Positions 24,317 to 32,501 are shown, counted from the first letter of the stretch. The stretch: 33,705 nt of DNA from Sphingomonas sp. (GCA_025356055.1 JANXUU010000107.1:1-33705), one strand, 5' to 3'. Program-made: numbers and translations. The notes: generated by a model not told the origin, from the sequence alone.

Positions 24317-25773
24317 CGCAACGGCGGCTCGTCGAAGCTGCGCAGCTTGCGGCTGTGCAGACCGTCGCCTTCCTGCCGAAGCAGGTCGAGAGTCTCGATG
24401 CCGATACGCAAATGCTGGCTGATCGCCCGCTCGTAGAAAGTGTTGGCCTGCCCCGGCAGTTTCAATTCTCCGTGAAGCGGCTTGTCCGACACGCAGAGCA
24501 GCGTCCCGTAGGGCACCCGGAACCTGTACCCCTGCGCCGCGACCGTCGCCGACTCCATGTCGATCGCAACTGCGCGGCTCTGATTGAAGCGCAGCGCCGA
24601 CGAGGTGTAGCGAAGCTCCCAGTTGCGATCGTCTGTCGTCACCACGGTGCCCGTGCGCAGCCGCTTCTTCAGCCCGTCCTCATCCTCGCCGGTCACCCGC
24701 TCGGCGGCGCGGACCATCGCCGTCTGGACCTCGGCGATCGCCGGGATCGGGATTTCGGGCGGCAGTACCTCGTCGAGCACATGGTCGTCGCGCAGGTAAG
24801 CGTGGGCGAGGACATAGTCGCCGATCGTCTGGCTCGGCCGCAAACCCCCGCAATGGCCGATCATCAGCCATGCCTCGGGGCGGAGAACCGCGATATGGTC
24901 GCAGATCGTCTTTGCGTTCGACGGCCCGACACCGATGTTGACGAGGCTGATCCCGTCACCCGCGGGCGTGCGCAAATGATAAGCGGGCATCTGGTGACGG
25001 CGCCAAATACCGGCAGCGATCTGCGCCTCGGCGTCGGCGAGGTCGCCATGCTCGAAGGTCGCGCCGGGGACGCTCAGCGCGGTGAAGCGGCTATCCGGAT
25101 TACGAAGTTCGTCAATGGCAAAGCGCACGAATTCGTCGACATAGCGAACATAGTTCGTGAATAGTACGAAGTCCTGGAAATGCTCGGTCGGCGTGCCGGT
25201 GTAATGCTTTAACCGCGCGAGGCTGAAGTCGGTCCGCGGCGCATCGAACAGCGCGAGTGGACGCACGGGCCCCGGTTCCATCTCCCACGCACCGTCGGCG
25301 ATCTCGTCGCCAATGTGGACCAGTTCGGACGACGGAAACCAGCGCGACAGTTCGGCGGTCGAGATCGGTCCAAGCGCAAGGTCGCCGCCATCGAGTACAA
25401 ACGGGTAGGGGATTTCGCTATCCGAGCGGTCGACGCTGACGCGCACCGGATAGTCGCGCACGAGATGTTCGAGTTGCTCGGTAAGATAAGAGCGGAACAG
25501 CGCCGGGCGCGCGACTGATGTGGCATAGGTGCCGGGCTGATTAAGCCGGGCGAATGCACGCGCCGGGGTCGGCGGGGGAAGGTCGGGATCATAGTCGATC
25601 CGCAACTCGGGATAGGCGAAGAGGCCGGCTTGCCGATCGGCCGTGTTGGGCCGCGTACCATCAGCCACGTACCGCGATAGGGCGGCGCGAAGGGTCGATA
25701 CCGACTGCGCGTAAAGTTGCTCGAGCGTGTCGAGCAAAGCTGGGATGTCGGCGACGGTGGTGAGGCTGGTCAT
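24313..25773 (-). CDS. amn: AMP nucleosidase
   Basis: 486 residues, the usual length. The N-terminal regulatory domain includes FVLFTNYVRYVDEFVRFAI. The C-terminal phosphorylase-like domain includes VNIGVGPSNAKTICDHIAVL, WLMIGHCGGLRPSQ, DYVLAHAYLRDDHVLDEVLP, DMESATVAAQGYRF, and LCVSDKPLHGELKLPGQAN with the catalytic aspartate of the SDKPLH segment. It hydrolyses AMP to adenine and ribose 5-phosphate and is normally activated by ATP and inhibited by phosphate. ATG 25773 (MTSLTTVADI) is preferred; an upstream start at 25809 runs into the marR promoter. With the LOG protein it gives two enzymes that split nucleoside monophosphates. Confidence 0.94.
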   Translation of the reverse strand: MTSLTTVADIPALLDTLEQLYAQSVSTLRAALSRYVADGTRPNTADRQAGLFAYPELRIDYDPDLPPPTPARAFARLNQPGTYATSVARPALFRSYLTEQLEHLVRDYPVRVSVDRSDSEIPYPFVLDGGDLALGPISTAELSRWFPSSELVHIGDEIADGAWEMEPGPVRPLALFDAPRTDFSLARLKHYTGTPTEHFQDFVLFTNYVRYVDEFVRFAIDELRNPDSRFTALSVPGATFEHGDLADAEAQIAAGIWRRHQMPAYHLRTPAGDGISLVNIGVGPSNAKTICDHIAVLRPEAWLMIGHCGGLRPSQTIGDYVLAHAYLRDDHVLDEVLPPEIPIPAIAEVQTAMVRAAERVTGEDEDGLKKRLRTGTVVTTDDRNWELRYTSSALRFNQSRAVAIDMESATVAAQGYRFRVPYGTLLCVSDKPLHGELKLPGQANTFYERAISQHLRIGIETLDLLRQEGDGLHSRKLRSFDEPPLR

Positions 25774-25816
25774 CAGCCTCGGCTTGGCGCGTCCGCCGAG
25801 TTGATACAAGAGGTGG

Positions 25817-25845
25817 TTGAAACTAATACGTACCCTTATTATATG
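25817..25845 (+). promoter_or_regulatory. Promoter and candidate autoregulatory operator of marR-emrAB
   Basis: TTGAAA (25817-25822) and TATATG (25840-25845) are 17 bases apart, a good -35/-10 pair. Between and over them lies the inverted repeat TAATA-N8-TATTA (25824-25841), in a locally AT-rich patch, the right place for MarR binding to block transcription. The expected transcription start is about 25851-25852, which coincides with ATG 25852, so the mRNA would be leaderless. Confidence 0.6.
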
Positions 25846-25851
25846 TGCGGC

Positions 25852-26301
25852 ATGGCACTTGATCCTTTACCCTGGGAAATTTCCGAGACCGCGCGGATGA
25901 TTCGTCGCGCTTATGACCGGCGTGCGGCATCGCTCGGTGTGACCAGCGCACAATGGCGCGTGTTGCTGTCGCTCGAGCGTGAGGGCAATTTGCGACAGGT
26001 CGAGCTTGCCGACCGGCTCGACGTGGAGCCGATCACATTGTGCCGAATCCTCGATCGACTAGGCGACGCGGGACTCGTCGAGCGCCATGCCGATCCCGCC
26101 GATCGCCGGGCTTGGCGCCTGGCGTTGACCGACAAGGCGGGGCCGATTTTGAATAGTCTCCATGCCCTCGCGACCGACTTGCGCGCCGAGGCGTTTGAGG
26201 GCCTCGAATCGTCGCAAATGGAAATGATACGCACGGGACTTGCGCAAATCCGCGACAATGTGTCGCGCATCGACACTTCGCCAACCAGGGTTTCGGCATG
26301 A
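25852..26301 (+). CDS. MarR-family regulator of the emrAB efflux operon
   Basis: 149 residues. The winged helix-turn-helix covers SLGVTSAQWRVLLSLEREGN, VELADRLDVEPITLCRILDR and GLVERHADPADRRAWRLALT, flanked by dimerisation helices. ATG 25852 (MALDPLPWEI) is chosen because the other in-frame ATG, 25843, lies inside the probable -10 box; no Shine-Dalgarno sequence precedes either. Its TGA overlaps the emrA ATG in ATGA, so it is co-translated with the pump it should repress, a standard EmrR-like arrangement in which a pump substrate relieves repression. Confidence 0.9.
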   Translation: MALDPLPWEISETARMIRRAYDRRAASLGVTSAQWRVLLSLEREGNLRQVELADRLDVEPITLCRILDRLGDAGLVERHADPADRRAWRLALTDKAGPILNSLHALATDLRAEAFEGLESSQMEMIRTGLAQIRDNVSRIDTSPTRVSA

Positions 26302-27368
26302 ACGAGATGAAGAAAATCGACCGAGAAGTCGCCACCGACTCGCTGGACGAGATTGAAAGCGAAACTCCGGTTGTCGCCAAGCGTAACCCGAAGCGGGTCA
26401 TCTTCCTGCTTGCGGTACCGCTGATAATTTTGGTCGTCGGCACTTATTTCTGGCTCAATAGCGGCAAGACCGTGGGCACTGACAATGCCTATGTGAAGCA
26501 GGACATCACTTCGATCAGCACTCAGGTCAGCGGACCAATTTCCGAGGTCCGGGTTCGCGAAGGACAGCGGGTCAAGCGGGGAGATATATTGTTCCGAATC
26601 GACCCCGCTCCGCTCCAGGTGGCCCTCGCCAACGCCGAGGCGCAGGTGGCTGTAGCACGGTTGCAGATGGTCCAGCTACAGACCCAGTCAGCGGGTACCA
26701 GTGGCGACATCGTCGGGGGAGAGGCTAATCTTGCGATCAGCCAGCGCGCCCTGACGCGTCAGAATCAGCTACTAGCGAAGGGATTCACCACCCGAGCGGC
26801 GCATGACGACGCGGTCAACGAGGTCGAAAAGGCACGCGCGCAACTGGCCGATGCCCGAGCCCGCGCCGCCAGTGCCTCGGCCGCGGTCGCGCCCGGCGGC
26901 GACCAACCGCAGCTCGCCGTGGCCCAGGCGGTGGTCGCGAAAGCAAGGCTTGATATCGATCGCTCGGTCATCCGCGCCCCCTCGGACGGCGTGATCGCCA
27001 AATCCGATCGTCTGCTCGTCGGCCAGACCGCGATCAGCGGCTTGTCGATGCTGTCGATCGTCCACGATAAGGCGGCGTGGGTCGAGGCCAACTTCAAGGA
27101 AGGCGACCTCGCGCGGATGCACGTCGGGCTACCGGCAACGGTCAAGTTTGACGCCTATCCAGGACTCAGGGTGAAGGCGCATATTGCCAGCATTGGCTCG
27201 GGCACCGGCAGTGAATTCTCGGTTCTCCCGGCGCAGAACGCCAACGGCAACTGGGTCAAGGTAACGCAGCGCGTGCCCGTCCGCATCGCCTTTGACAAGA
27301 CGCCACCGCGCGACATGATCGCCGGTCTGTCGGCAAAGGTCGACGTCGAGCTCGAGCAGCAGCGCTAG
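26298..27368 (+). CDS. emrA: EmrA-type membrane fusion protein
   Basis: 356 residues of the HlyD/EmrA family. A cytoplasmic N-terminus of about 32 residues is followed by one membrane helix (about 33-53, VIFLLAVPLIILVVGTYFWL). The periplasmic part has a split lipoyl/biotinyl domain (VGTDNAYVKQDITSIST, VREGQRVKRGDILFRIDPAP; then SVIRAPSDGVI), a coiled-coil hairpin at about 110-200 and a beta-barrel (WVEANFKEGDLARMHVGLPA). It bridges the EmrB pump to an outer-membrane channel; no TolC gene is in the window. It lies in an operon between marR and emrB. Confidence 0.93.
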   Translation: MNEMKKIDREVATDSLDEIESETPVVAKRNPKRVIFLLAVPLIILVVGTYFWLNSGKTVGTDNAYVKQDITSISTQVSGPISEVRVREGQRVKRGDILFRIDPAPLQVALANAEAQVAVARLQMVQLQTQSAGTSGDIVGGEANLAISQRALTRQNQLLAKGFTTRAAHDDAVNEVEKARAQLADARARAASASAAVAPGGDQPQLAVAQAVVAKARLDIDRSVIRAPSDGVIAKSDRLLVGQTAISGLSMLSIVHDKAAWVEANFKEGDLARMHVGLPATVKFDAYPGLRVKAHIASIGSGTGSEFSVLPAQNANGNWVKVTQRVPVRIAFDKTPPRDMIAGLSAKVDVELEQQR

Positions 27369-27371
27369 CCA

Positions 27372-28904
27372 GTGGAAACGCACGCGCTCGAACCGGGTCG
27401 ACGCCTGCTGGTCACCATCGGCGTGATGCTCGCGGTGCTGATTCAAGTGCTCGATACGACCATTGCCAATGTCGCATTGCCGCACATGCAGGCCAGCCTC
27501 GGCGCGACCCAGGACAGCATCAACTGGGTGCTGACGAGCTACATCGTCGCGTCGGCGATCGCGATCCCGATCGCTGGCTGGCTCGCCGACAAGATCGGCC
27601 GCAAGCGCTTGCTTGTCATGGCGGTAATTGCTTTCACTTTCGCCAGCTTCCTGTGCGCGATCGCCCAGTCGCTCAGCCAGATGGTGATCTTCCGCGCATT
27701 GCAGGGCGTCAGCGGCGCCTTTCTCGTTCCGCTCAGCCAGGCGACGCTGTTCGATATCTACCCGCGTGAGAAACACGCGCAGGCGATGGCGATGTTCGGC
27801 GGCGGGATCATGATCGGGCCGATCCTGGGGCCGTTGCTCGGCGGCTGGCTGACCGACAGTTTCGACTGGCGCTGGGTGTTCCTCGTCAACCTGCCGATCG
27901 GGGCGATCGCCGCGTTGATGGTGCTGCGCTACATGCCGCGCGGTTCGCTCAACCCGCGCAAGTTCGACCTGTTCGGTTTCGCGCTCATCGGGATCGCGCT
28001 CGGCGCGTTGCAGCTCATGCTCGATCGGGGGCAGCAACTCGACTGGTTCCAGAGCAGCGAGATTTGGTTCGAGCTGGCCGTCACCATTGCCGCCTTCTGG
28101 ATGTTCATCGTCCACACGGTCACCGGACGAGACCCGCTGTTCGAACGGGGCATGTTCAAGGACCGCAACTTCGCGACGGGCATGTTCTTCATGGCGGTGA
28201 CGGGCGTGCTGCTCCTCGCAGGTCTCGCGCTGCTACCGCCGCTGCTGCAGCGACTTTACGGCTATTCGGTGCTCCAGTCGGGCGAGCTTACCATGCCCCG
28301 CGGCGTCGGCACCTTGATCTCGATGCTTACCGTGGGACGCCTTGCCCAGAAAATCGACCTGCGCATTCTTGTGGCGCTGGGTATGGGGCTGATGGGCGCA
28401 TCGCTCTACATGATGACCGGCTTCGCGCTTGTGCAGGGTGCGCGGCCGGTGATCTGGAGCGGGGTCGTGCAGGGACTTGGCCTGGGGATGCTGTTCGTCA
28501 CGATCCAGGCGCTCGCCTTCACCACGCTCGAACCGCGGCTGCGCACCGCGGCGGCGAGTCTGCTCAACCTGGCGCGCAACATCGGCGGGTCGATCGGGAT
28601 TTCAGTGGTGACCGCGCAGTTGACGCGCAATCTCCAGGTCGCTCATTCCGATATCGGCGCGCATATCACCGACGAAAATGCGCCGACTGCGCTAGGCGCG
28701 CTGGCCCAGCAGCTCGGCATCCCCGCCCAGTCAGCGCTCGCGATGATCGACGCCGAGGTCAATCGCCAAGCGGCGTTCATCGCCTATCTCGACGATTTCA
28801 AGCTGATGATGTGGGTAACGTTCGCGGCGATCCCGCTCGTGCTGCTGCTCAAGCCGCCAAAGCCCGGCGCGGCGGGCGGCGGGCCTCCGATGGCGATGGA
28901 CTAG
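27372..28904 (+). CDS. emrB: EmrB/QacA-type drug efflux transporter (MFS, DHA2 family)
   Basis: 510 residues with about 14 membrane helices. The signature segments are LIQVLDTTIANVALPHM in helix 1 (the D-x-T-I/V-x-N-V-A-L-P motif C1), GWLADKIGRKRLLV (motif A) and GGIMIGPILGPLLGGWL (motif C of drug/proton antiporters). It would extrude hydrophobic compounds using the proton gradient, together with EmrA. The start is GTG 27372, three bases after emrA. It is the last gene of the operon and is followed by a strong terminator. Confidence 0.95.
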   Translation: METHALEPGRRLLVTIGVMLAVLIQVLDTTIANVALPHMQASLGATQDSINWVLTSYIVASAIAIPIAGWLADKIGRKRLLVMAVIAFTFASFLCAIAQSLSQMVIFRALQGVSGAFLVPLSQATLFDIYPREKHAQAMAMFGGGIMIGPILGPLLGGWLTDSFDWRWVFLVNLPIGAIAALMVLRYMPRGSLNPRKFDLFGFALIGIALGALQLMLDRGQQLDWFQSSEIWFELAVTIAAFWMFIVHTVTGRDPLFERGMFKDRNFATGMFFMAVTGVLLLAGLALLPPLLQRLYGYSVLQSGELTMPRGVGTLISMLTVGRLAQKIDLRILVALGMGLMGASLYMMTGFALVQGARPVIWSGVVQGLGLGMLFVTIQALAFTTLEPRLRTAAASLLNLARNIGGSIGISVVTAQLTRNLQVAHSDIGAHITDENAPTALGALAQQLGIPAQSALAMIDAEVNRQAAFIAYLDDFKLMMWVTFAAIPLVLLLKPPKPGAAGGGPPMAMD

Positions 28905-28914
28905 CGCACACAAG

Positions 28915-28955
28915 AAAAGGGCGGCTCGGAGAGAATCCGAACCGCCCTTATTTTT
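28915..28955 (+). terminator. Rho-independent terminator after emrB, probably bidirectional
   Basis: AAGGGCGG-C-TCGGA (28917-28930), loop GAGAA, and TCCGA-A-CCGCCCTT (28936-28948, with one internal mismatch) form a 13-pair stem followed by ATTTTTCCC. Read on the minus strand the same stem is followed by CTTTTCTTG, so it could also end rplM-rpsI transcripts. The rest of the 166-base convergent gap (28956-29070) shows nothing recognisable. Confidence 0.88.
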
Positions 28956-29070
28956 CCCTCTTGCCGGGCCCGCATGAGAACAAGCCCCATGCCGTCGATC
29001 CAGTCGCTTCGCGCTGGCCGGCTGGCCTGCACCAGCTCTCCGCCGCAGCGCTGCGCCCGGCGGCTCGGCT

Positions 29071-29661
29071 TTAGCGCTTGCTGAACTGGAAGCTCTTGCG
29101 GGCCTTGGCCTTGCCGTACTTCTTGCGCTCGACGACGCGGCTGTCGCGGGTCAGGAAACCGGCGCGCTTGACCGTGGTGCGAAGCGTTGGCTCATAGCGC
29201 GACAGCGCCTGGGCGATGCCGTGAAGCACCGCGCCGGCCTGGCCCGATAGCCCGCCGCCCTTGACCGTCGCGATCACGTCGAACTGTCCGGCGCGGTCAG
29301 TGATGCCGAACGGCTGGTTGATGACGAGGCGCAGCGTCGGGCGCGCGAAATAGACTTCCTGATCACGCTCGTTGACGGTGATCTTACCCGAGCCCGGCTT
29401 GAGCCAGACGCGTGCAACCGCGTCCTTGCGGCGACCAGTGGCGTAGGCACGACCAAACTTGTCGAGCTCCTGCTCGCGAAGGATGGCCTGGATCTGCGGA
29501 CCCTGGGTCGAGACCGGAACCTGATCCTCGGCAGGCGTATCGGAGTGATCTGCCTCGGCTGCGGGAGCCGCTGCGGGAGCGGGAGCTTCTGGCGGGGCTG
29601 GCGGAGGCGTTGCTCCGGTCAGCGCGGCGAGATCGGCGAGGGACTGGCGATTATCGGACAT
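29071..29661 (-). CDS. rpsI: 30S ribosomal protein S9 (uS9) with N-terminal extension
   Basis: 196 residues. The S9 core starts near residue 70 ([17 protein letters not shown]) and includes [35 protein letters not shown] and the basic C-terminal tail [11 protein letters not shown], which reaches the ribosomal P site. The first 65 or so residues are an Ala/Pro-rich, probably disordered extension absent from typical S9 of about 130 residues. The ATG overlaps the rplM stop in TGATG, so the long form is the coupled start; a later in-frame start would break this coupling. Confidence 0.96.
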   Translation of the reverse strand: MSDNRQSLADLAALTGATPPPAPPEAPAPAAAPAAEADHSDTPAEDQVPVSTQGPQIQAILREQELDKFGRAYATGRRKDAVARVWLKPGSGKITVNERDQEVYFARPTLRLVINQPFGITDRAGQFDVIATVKGGGLSGQAGAVLHGIAQALSRYEPTLRTTVKRAGFLTRDSRVVERKKYGKAKARKSFQFSKR

Positions 29662-30140
29662 CAGGCGCCCACCTTGTTCTTGCGGTTCATGCCCGCCACG
29701 TCGAGGGTTACGGGCTGCTGACCATCGTGCGGATGCTCGGTGCCGTTATAGAGGTGAAGCGCGCGCATCTGATCGCGACCCAGCGGACCGCGGGGAACCA
29801 TGCGCTCGACGGCTTTTTCGATCACGCGCTCGGGGAAGCGGCCGTCGAGGATCTTCTCCGCAGTGATTTCCTTGATCCCGCCGATGAAGCCGGTGTGGCG
29901 GTAATAGGTCTTCTGCTGCAGCTTGCGGCCGGTGAAGCGGACCTTGCCAGCGTTGACGATGATAACATGATCACCACAGTCGACATGGGGCGTGTAGATC
30001 GGCTTGTGCTTGCCGCGCAGGATGTTGGCGACGATCGAGGCGAGACGCCCGACGACCAGACCATCGGCATCGATCAGATGCCATTTCTTTTCCACCTCGG
30101 CCGGCTTTACCGACTTGGTGGTCTTCATGAGCGCCTTCAT
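29661..30140 (-). CDS. rplM: 50S ribosomal protein L13 (uL13)
   Basis: 159 residues: [60 protein letters not shown] and [14 protein letters not shown] mark L13, an early-assembling 23S rRNA-binding protein. The first ATG (30140) gives [10 protein letters not shown]; the second (30128) gives the shorter form common elsewhere and has GAAGG just upstream, so either may be used. It is co-transcribed with rpsI. A possible promoter lies at 30197-30225. Confidence 0.96.
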   Translation of the reverse strand: MKALMKTTKSVKPAEVEKKWHLIDADGLVVGRLASIVANILRGKHKPIYTPHVDCGDHVIIVNAGKVRFTGRKLQQKTYYRHTGFIGGIKEITAEKILDGRFPERVIEKAVERMVPRGPLGRDQMRALHLYNGTEHPHDGQQPVTLDVAGMNRKNKVGA

Positions 30141-30196
30141 GGGCGGGGAGACCTTTGACTATGTGGGAGGCACCCCGGGAGGCGCCGCTGAGCGCC

Positions 30197-30225
30197 GTAT
30201 GGCTGGCAATGGGCCAGAAAGTCAA
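30197..30225 (-). promoter_or_regulatory. Possible rplM-rpsI promoter
   Basis: On the minus strand TTGACT (30220-30225) and CCATAC (30197-30202) are 17 bases apart. Initiation near 30190 would leave a leader of about 50 bases, which contains the GC-rich inverted repeat GGCGC/GCGCC (30181-30196). The -35 match is good and the -10 is weak. Confidence 0.4.
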
Positions 30226-30246
30226 GCAAATGCGGGGAGTTCTGGA

Positions 30247-30264
30247 CGGGTAAAATGTTACCCG
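30247..30264 (-). terminator. Perfect hairpin just after the GST gene
   Basis: CGGGTAA-AATG-TTACCCG is a perfect 7-bp stem with a 4-base loop, starting one base after the GST stop codon. No U-run follows on the minus strand, so it may be a weak terminator, an mRNA 3'-end stabiliser, or a protein-binding site upstream of rplM. Confidence 0.4.
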
Positions 30265-30265
30265 G

Positions 30266-31147
30266 TCAATCTGCCGGCTTGATCTTGTCCCACGTCCGCG
30301 TGTCGAAATCGCTGGCATCGTGCCGCTCGCGCAGCTGCTCGGCGGGGTCGCCGGTCGCGCGATTGACCATCCTCCCACGTTTGACCGCGGGCCGTTCGGC
30401 GATCGCCTTTGCCCAGCGCTGGAGGTTGGCATAGCCGCCGACGCCAAGGAAGGTGGCGGCGTCATAGTCGGGCGTTACATAGACTTGGCCGAGGGCGACC
30501 AAACCATACCATGCCCAGATTGCCATGTCGGCGATGCCATAGTCGCCGCCGGCGATATATTCTTGGTCAGCCAGCTGCCGGTCGAGCACGTCGAGCTGGC
30601 GCTTCACTTCCATTGCATAGCGGTTGATCGGATATTCGTATTTCTCGGGCGCATAGGCGAAGAAATGGCCGAAGCCGCCGCCCAGGAACGGCGCGCTGCC
30701 CATCTGCCACATCAGCCAGGACAGCGTCTCGGCCCGCGCCGCGCCGCTCGCCGGGAAAAAAGCGCCGAACTTCTCGGCGAGGTGGATCAGCATCGCGCCG
30801 CTCTCGAACAGACGCACCGGTTCGGGCCCGCTGCGGTCGACCAACGCGGGGATCTTCGAGTTGGGATTGACCGCGACGAAGCCGCTGCTGAACTGGTCGC
30901 CGTTACGGATGTCGATCAGCCAGGCGTCATATTCCGCTCCCGAGTGCCCGGCGGCGAGCAGTTCTTCGAACAGGATGGTGACCTTGATGCCGTTGGGCGT
31001 GGCGAGCGAATAAAGCTGGAAAGGATGACTGCCGACCGGCAACTCCTTGTCGTGGGTCGGTCCCGCGATCGGGCGATTGATGTTGGCGAACTGGCCGCCG
31101 CTTTCGCTGTCCCAGGTCCACACGGCGGGCGGTGTATAGTCGGTCAT
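30266..31147 (-). CDS. yghU: Glutathione S-transferase family protein, YghU-type disulfide-bond oxidoreductase
   Basis: 293 residues. The extended N-terminus (TPPAVWTWDSESGGQFANIN, RPIAGPTHDKELPVG) and the thioredoxin-like domain (FQLYSLATPNGIKVTILFEE, NPNSKIPALVD, LFESGAMLIHLAEKFG) followed by the helical domain (WLMWQMGSAPFLGGGFGHFF) match YghU/YfcG enzymes. These bind two glutathiones and act as disulfide-bond reductases with little classical transferase activity. ATG 31147 gives the family start MTDYTPPAV; the upstream open frame is the shadow of ctaA. The ATG overlaps the ctaA stop in ATGA, so the two are coupled. Confidence 0.92.
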   Translation of the reverse strand: MTDYTPPAVWTWDSESGGQFANINRPIAGPTHDKELPVGSHPFQLYSLATPNGIKVTILFEELLAAGHSGAEYDAWLIDIRNGDQFSSGFVAVNPNSKIPALVDRSGPEPVRLFESGAMLIHLAEKFGAFFPASGAARAETLSWLMWQMGSAPFLGGGFGHFFAYAPEKYEYPINRYAMEVKRQLDVLDRQLADQEYIAGGDYGIADMAIWAWYGLVALGQVYVTPDYDAATFLGVGGYANLQRWAKAIAERPAVKRGRMVNRATGDPAEQLRERHDASDFDTRTWDKIKPAD

Positions 31148-32220
31148 GCGCGGTGCTCCGGGTAGTGGGCAGAACCGAGCAAATGGGCACCCCACACCGT
31201 CGCAGCAAGGAGCAGCGCGCCGACCGCCTGGTGCGCGACGGCCAGCGGCAGGGCGACGCCGCTCATAACTGTGGCGATGCCGAGCAGGATCTGCGTGCCG
31301 AAGGCAGCGTGGATGGCGATCGACGCAGGCCTGCTGACCAGCTTTACGCGACGCGAGAACAGGACGAGGACCGCAATCACGCCCCACGCCCACCAGCGAT
31401 GGACGAAGTGAATGAGATAAGGATCATGGAACAGCGCGAAGATCGGACCCTTCGACCAGTCGATTCCCTCCGGCAGGAAATGGTCGTTCATCAGCGGCCA
31501 ACTGCTCGCCACCTGTCCCGCGCGGAGGCCCGCAACCCACGCGCCAAGGAGAATCTGGATGGCGAGCGCGGCGAGCGTGGCGATGCTGAAACCGGTCAGC
31601 CGCGCAGGGCGGTTCTGGCCGCCTGCTGCGAGCGCGCGCAGGTCGAGCGCGGTCCAGATGCACCCCGCGAAGATCAGCAGCGCGCTGAGCAGGTGGGCGG
31701 ACAAGCGGAAATGGCTGACCTCGGTGCGGTGCGCGAGACCCGACTGGACCATGTACCAGCCAAGCGCGCCCTGAAACCCGCCGAGCGCGAGGAGCGCGAC
31801 AAGGCGCAGGCCGTAGCCCTTGGGGATGGCCCGACGCACGGCGAACCACAGCAACGGCACGGCAAACGCAACCCCGATCAGCCGCCCGATCAGCCGGTGG
31901 ACCCACTCCCAGAAATAGATGAACTGGAAATCGCCGAGGGACATCCCCGCCGGGCCGCTAACCTTTTGATACTGCGGTGTAGCCTGATAGCGCGCGAACT
32001 CGGTCAGCCAGTCGGCGTGGGATAGCGGCGGCAGCGTGCCCGAAATCGGCTTCCACTCGGTAATGCTCAATCCGCTCTCGGTCAGCCGCGTGATGCCGCC
32101 AACGACGACCATCGCTAAGACAAGACCAGCGATCGCGAATAGCCACGACGCAATGGCTCGAGGGCGCGCGACGCGCTCGGTCAGCGGAATAGCGTTGTTA
32201 GCCAGCGAGACGCTGCTCAT
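31144..32220 (-). CDS. ctaA: Haem A synthase (COX15/CtaA family)
   Basis: 358 residues with eight predicted membrane helices in two four-helix halves. The haem-ligand histidines sit in FWEWVHRLIGR, HFRLSAHLLSAL, HFVHRWWAWGVI and AVAHQAVGALLL. The loop TRLTESGLSITEWKPISGTL and the segment FGTQILLGIATVMSGVALPL are nearly invariant. It oxidises the C8 methyl of haem O to make haem A for cytochrome c oxidase. GAGGT lies 10 bases upstream of ATG 32220. The long class (type with SGLAHRTE rather than a cysteine pair) is that of alphaproteobacteria and mitochondria. Confidence 0.95.
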   Translation of the reverse strand: MSSVSLANNAIPLTERVARPRAIASWLFAIAGLVLAMVVVGGITRLTESGLSITEWKPISGTLPPLSHADWLTEFARYQATPQYQKVSGPAGMSLGDFQFIYFWEWVHRLIGRLIGVAFAVPLLWFAVRRAIPKGYGLRLVALLALGGFQGALGWYMVQSGLAHRTEVSHFRLSAHLLSALLIFAGCIWTALDLRALAAGGQNRPARLTGFSIATLAALAIQILLGAWVAGLRAGQVASSWPLMNDHFLPEGIDWSKGPIFALFHDPYLIHFVHRWWAWGVIAVLVLFSRRVKLVSRPASIAIHAAFGTQILLGIATVMSGVALPLAVAHQAVGALLLAATVWGAHLLGSAHYPEHRA

Positions 32221-32457
32221 GACGGAATTACCTCATCGAACCGCGGTCGAAGACTTGGCGGATTTGTGCGGTTTCGGGCTGAGAGAGGATTTGGAAGGTT
32301 CAGAAGGTTCGGGTCCCATGGGGCGAAGAAGTTTCGCGGAACAGACGCGACCGCTGGGCAGTGCGGTCGGAACTTCAGGGCGCTTCGCATGACACGCCCC
32401 TCGCAGAATTTGGACGATTAGGACAGGGGAATTTGTCACGATCTGGGGGGCTAATGA
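32221..32457. other. Divergent intergenic region between ctaA and merC, no supported gene
   Basis: No gene can be supported here. Two short minus-strand frames exist: a 68-codon one (32233-32439, GTG start, low-complexity Ser/Pro/Lys C-terminus) and a 57-codon one (32217-32390) that ends by overlapping the ctaA ATG in ATGA. Neither resembles a known family. The region must hold the ctaA promoter, but I see no convincing -35/-10 pair for it. Confidence 0.5.
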
Positions 32458-32490
32458 GATATTGTATTGCTATCGATGCGATGCTATATC
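32458..32490 (+). promoter_or_regulatory. Promoter and palindromic operator upstream of merC
   Basis: TTGTAT (32462-32467) and TATATC (32485-32490) are 17 bases apart. Both lie inside a 33-base imperfect palindrome: left arm GATATTGTATTGC (32458-32470), centre TATCGAT, right arm GCGATGCTATATC (32478-32490), 10 of 13 positions paired. Binding here would block transcription. The start site would be near 32497, five bases before ATG 32502, with no Shine-Dalgarno, so the mRNA is probably near-leaderless. The Fur-family gene downstream is the obvious candidate to bind it. Confidence 0.55.
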
Positions 32491-32501
32491 CTCGCTACGC
32501 C

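Noticed and set aside
32300-32330. GGTTCGGGTCCC resembling a tRNA T-arm
   Set aside because: The flanking bases do not form the T-stem and no D-arm, anticodon arm or acceptor stem is found upstream.
32217-32439. Two short minus-strand frames upstream of ctaA (68 and 57 codons)
   Set aside because: No recognisable family and no ribosome site. The first has a low-complexity tail. The second overlaps the ctaA ATG in ATGA, which is mildly suggestive but not enough.
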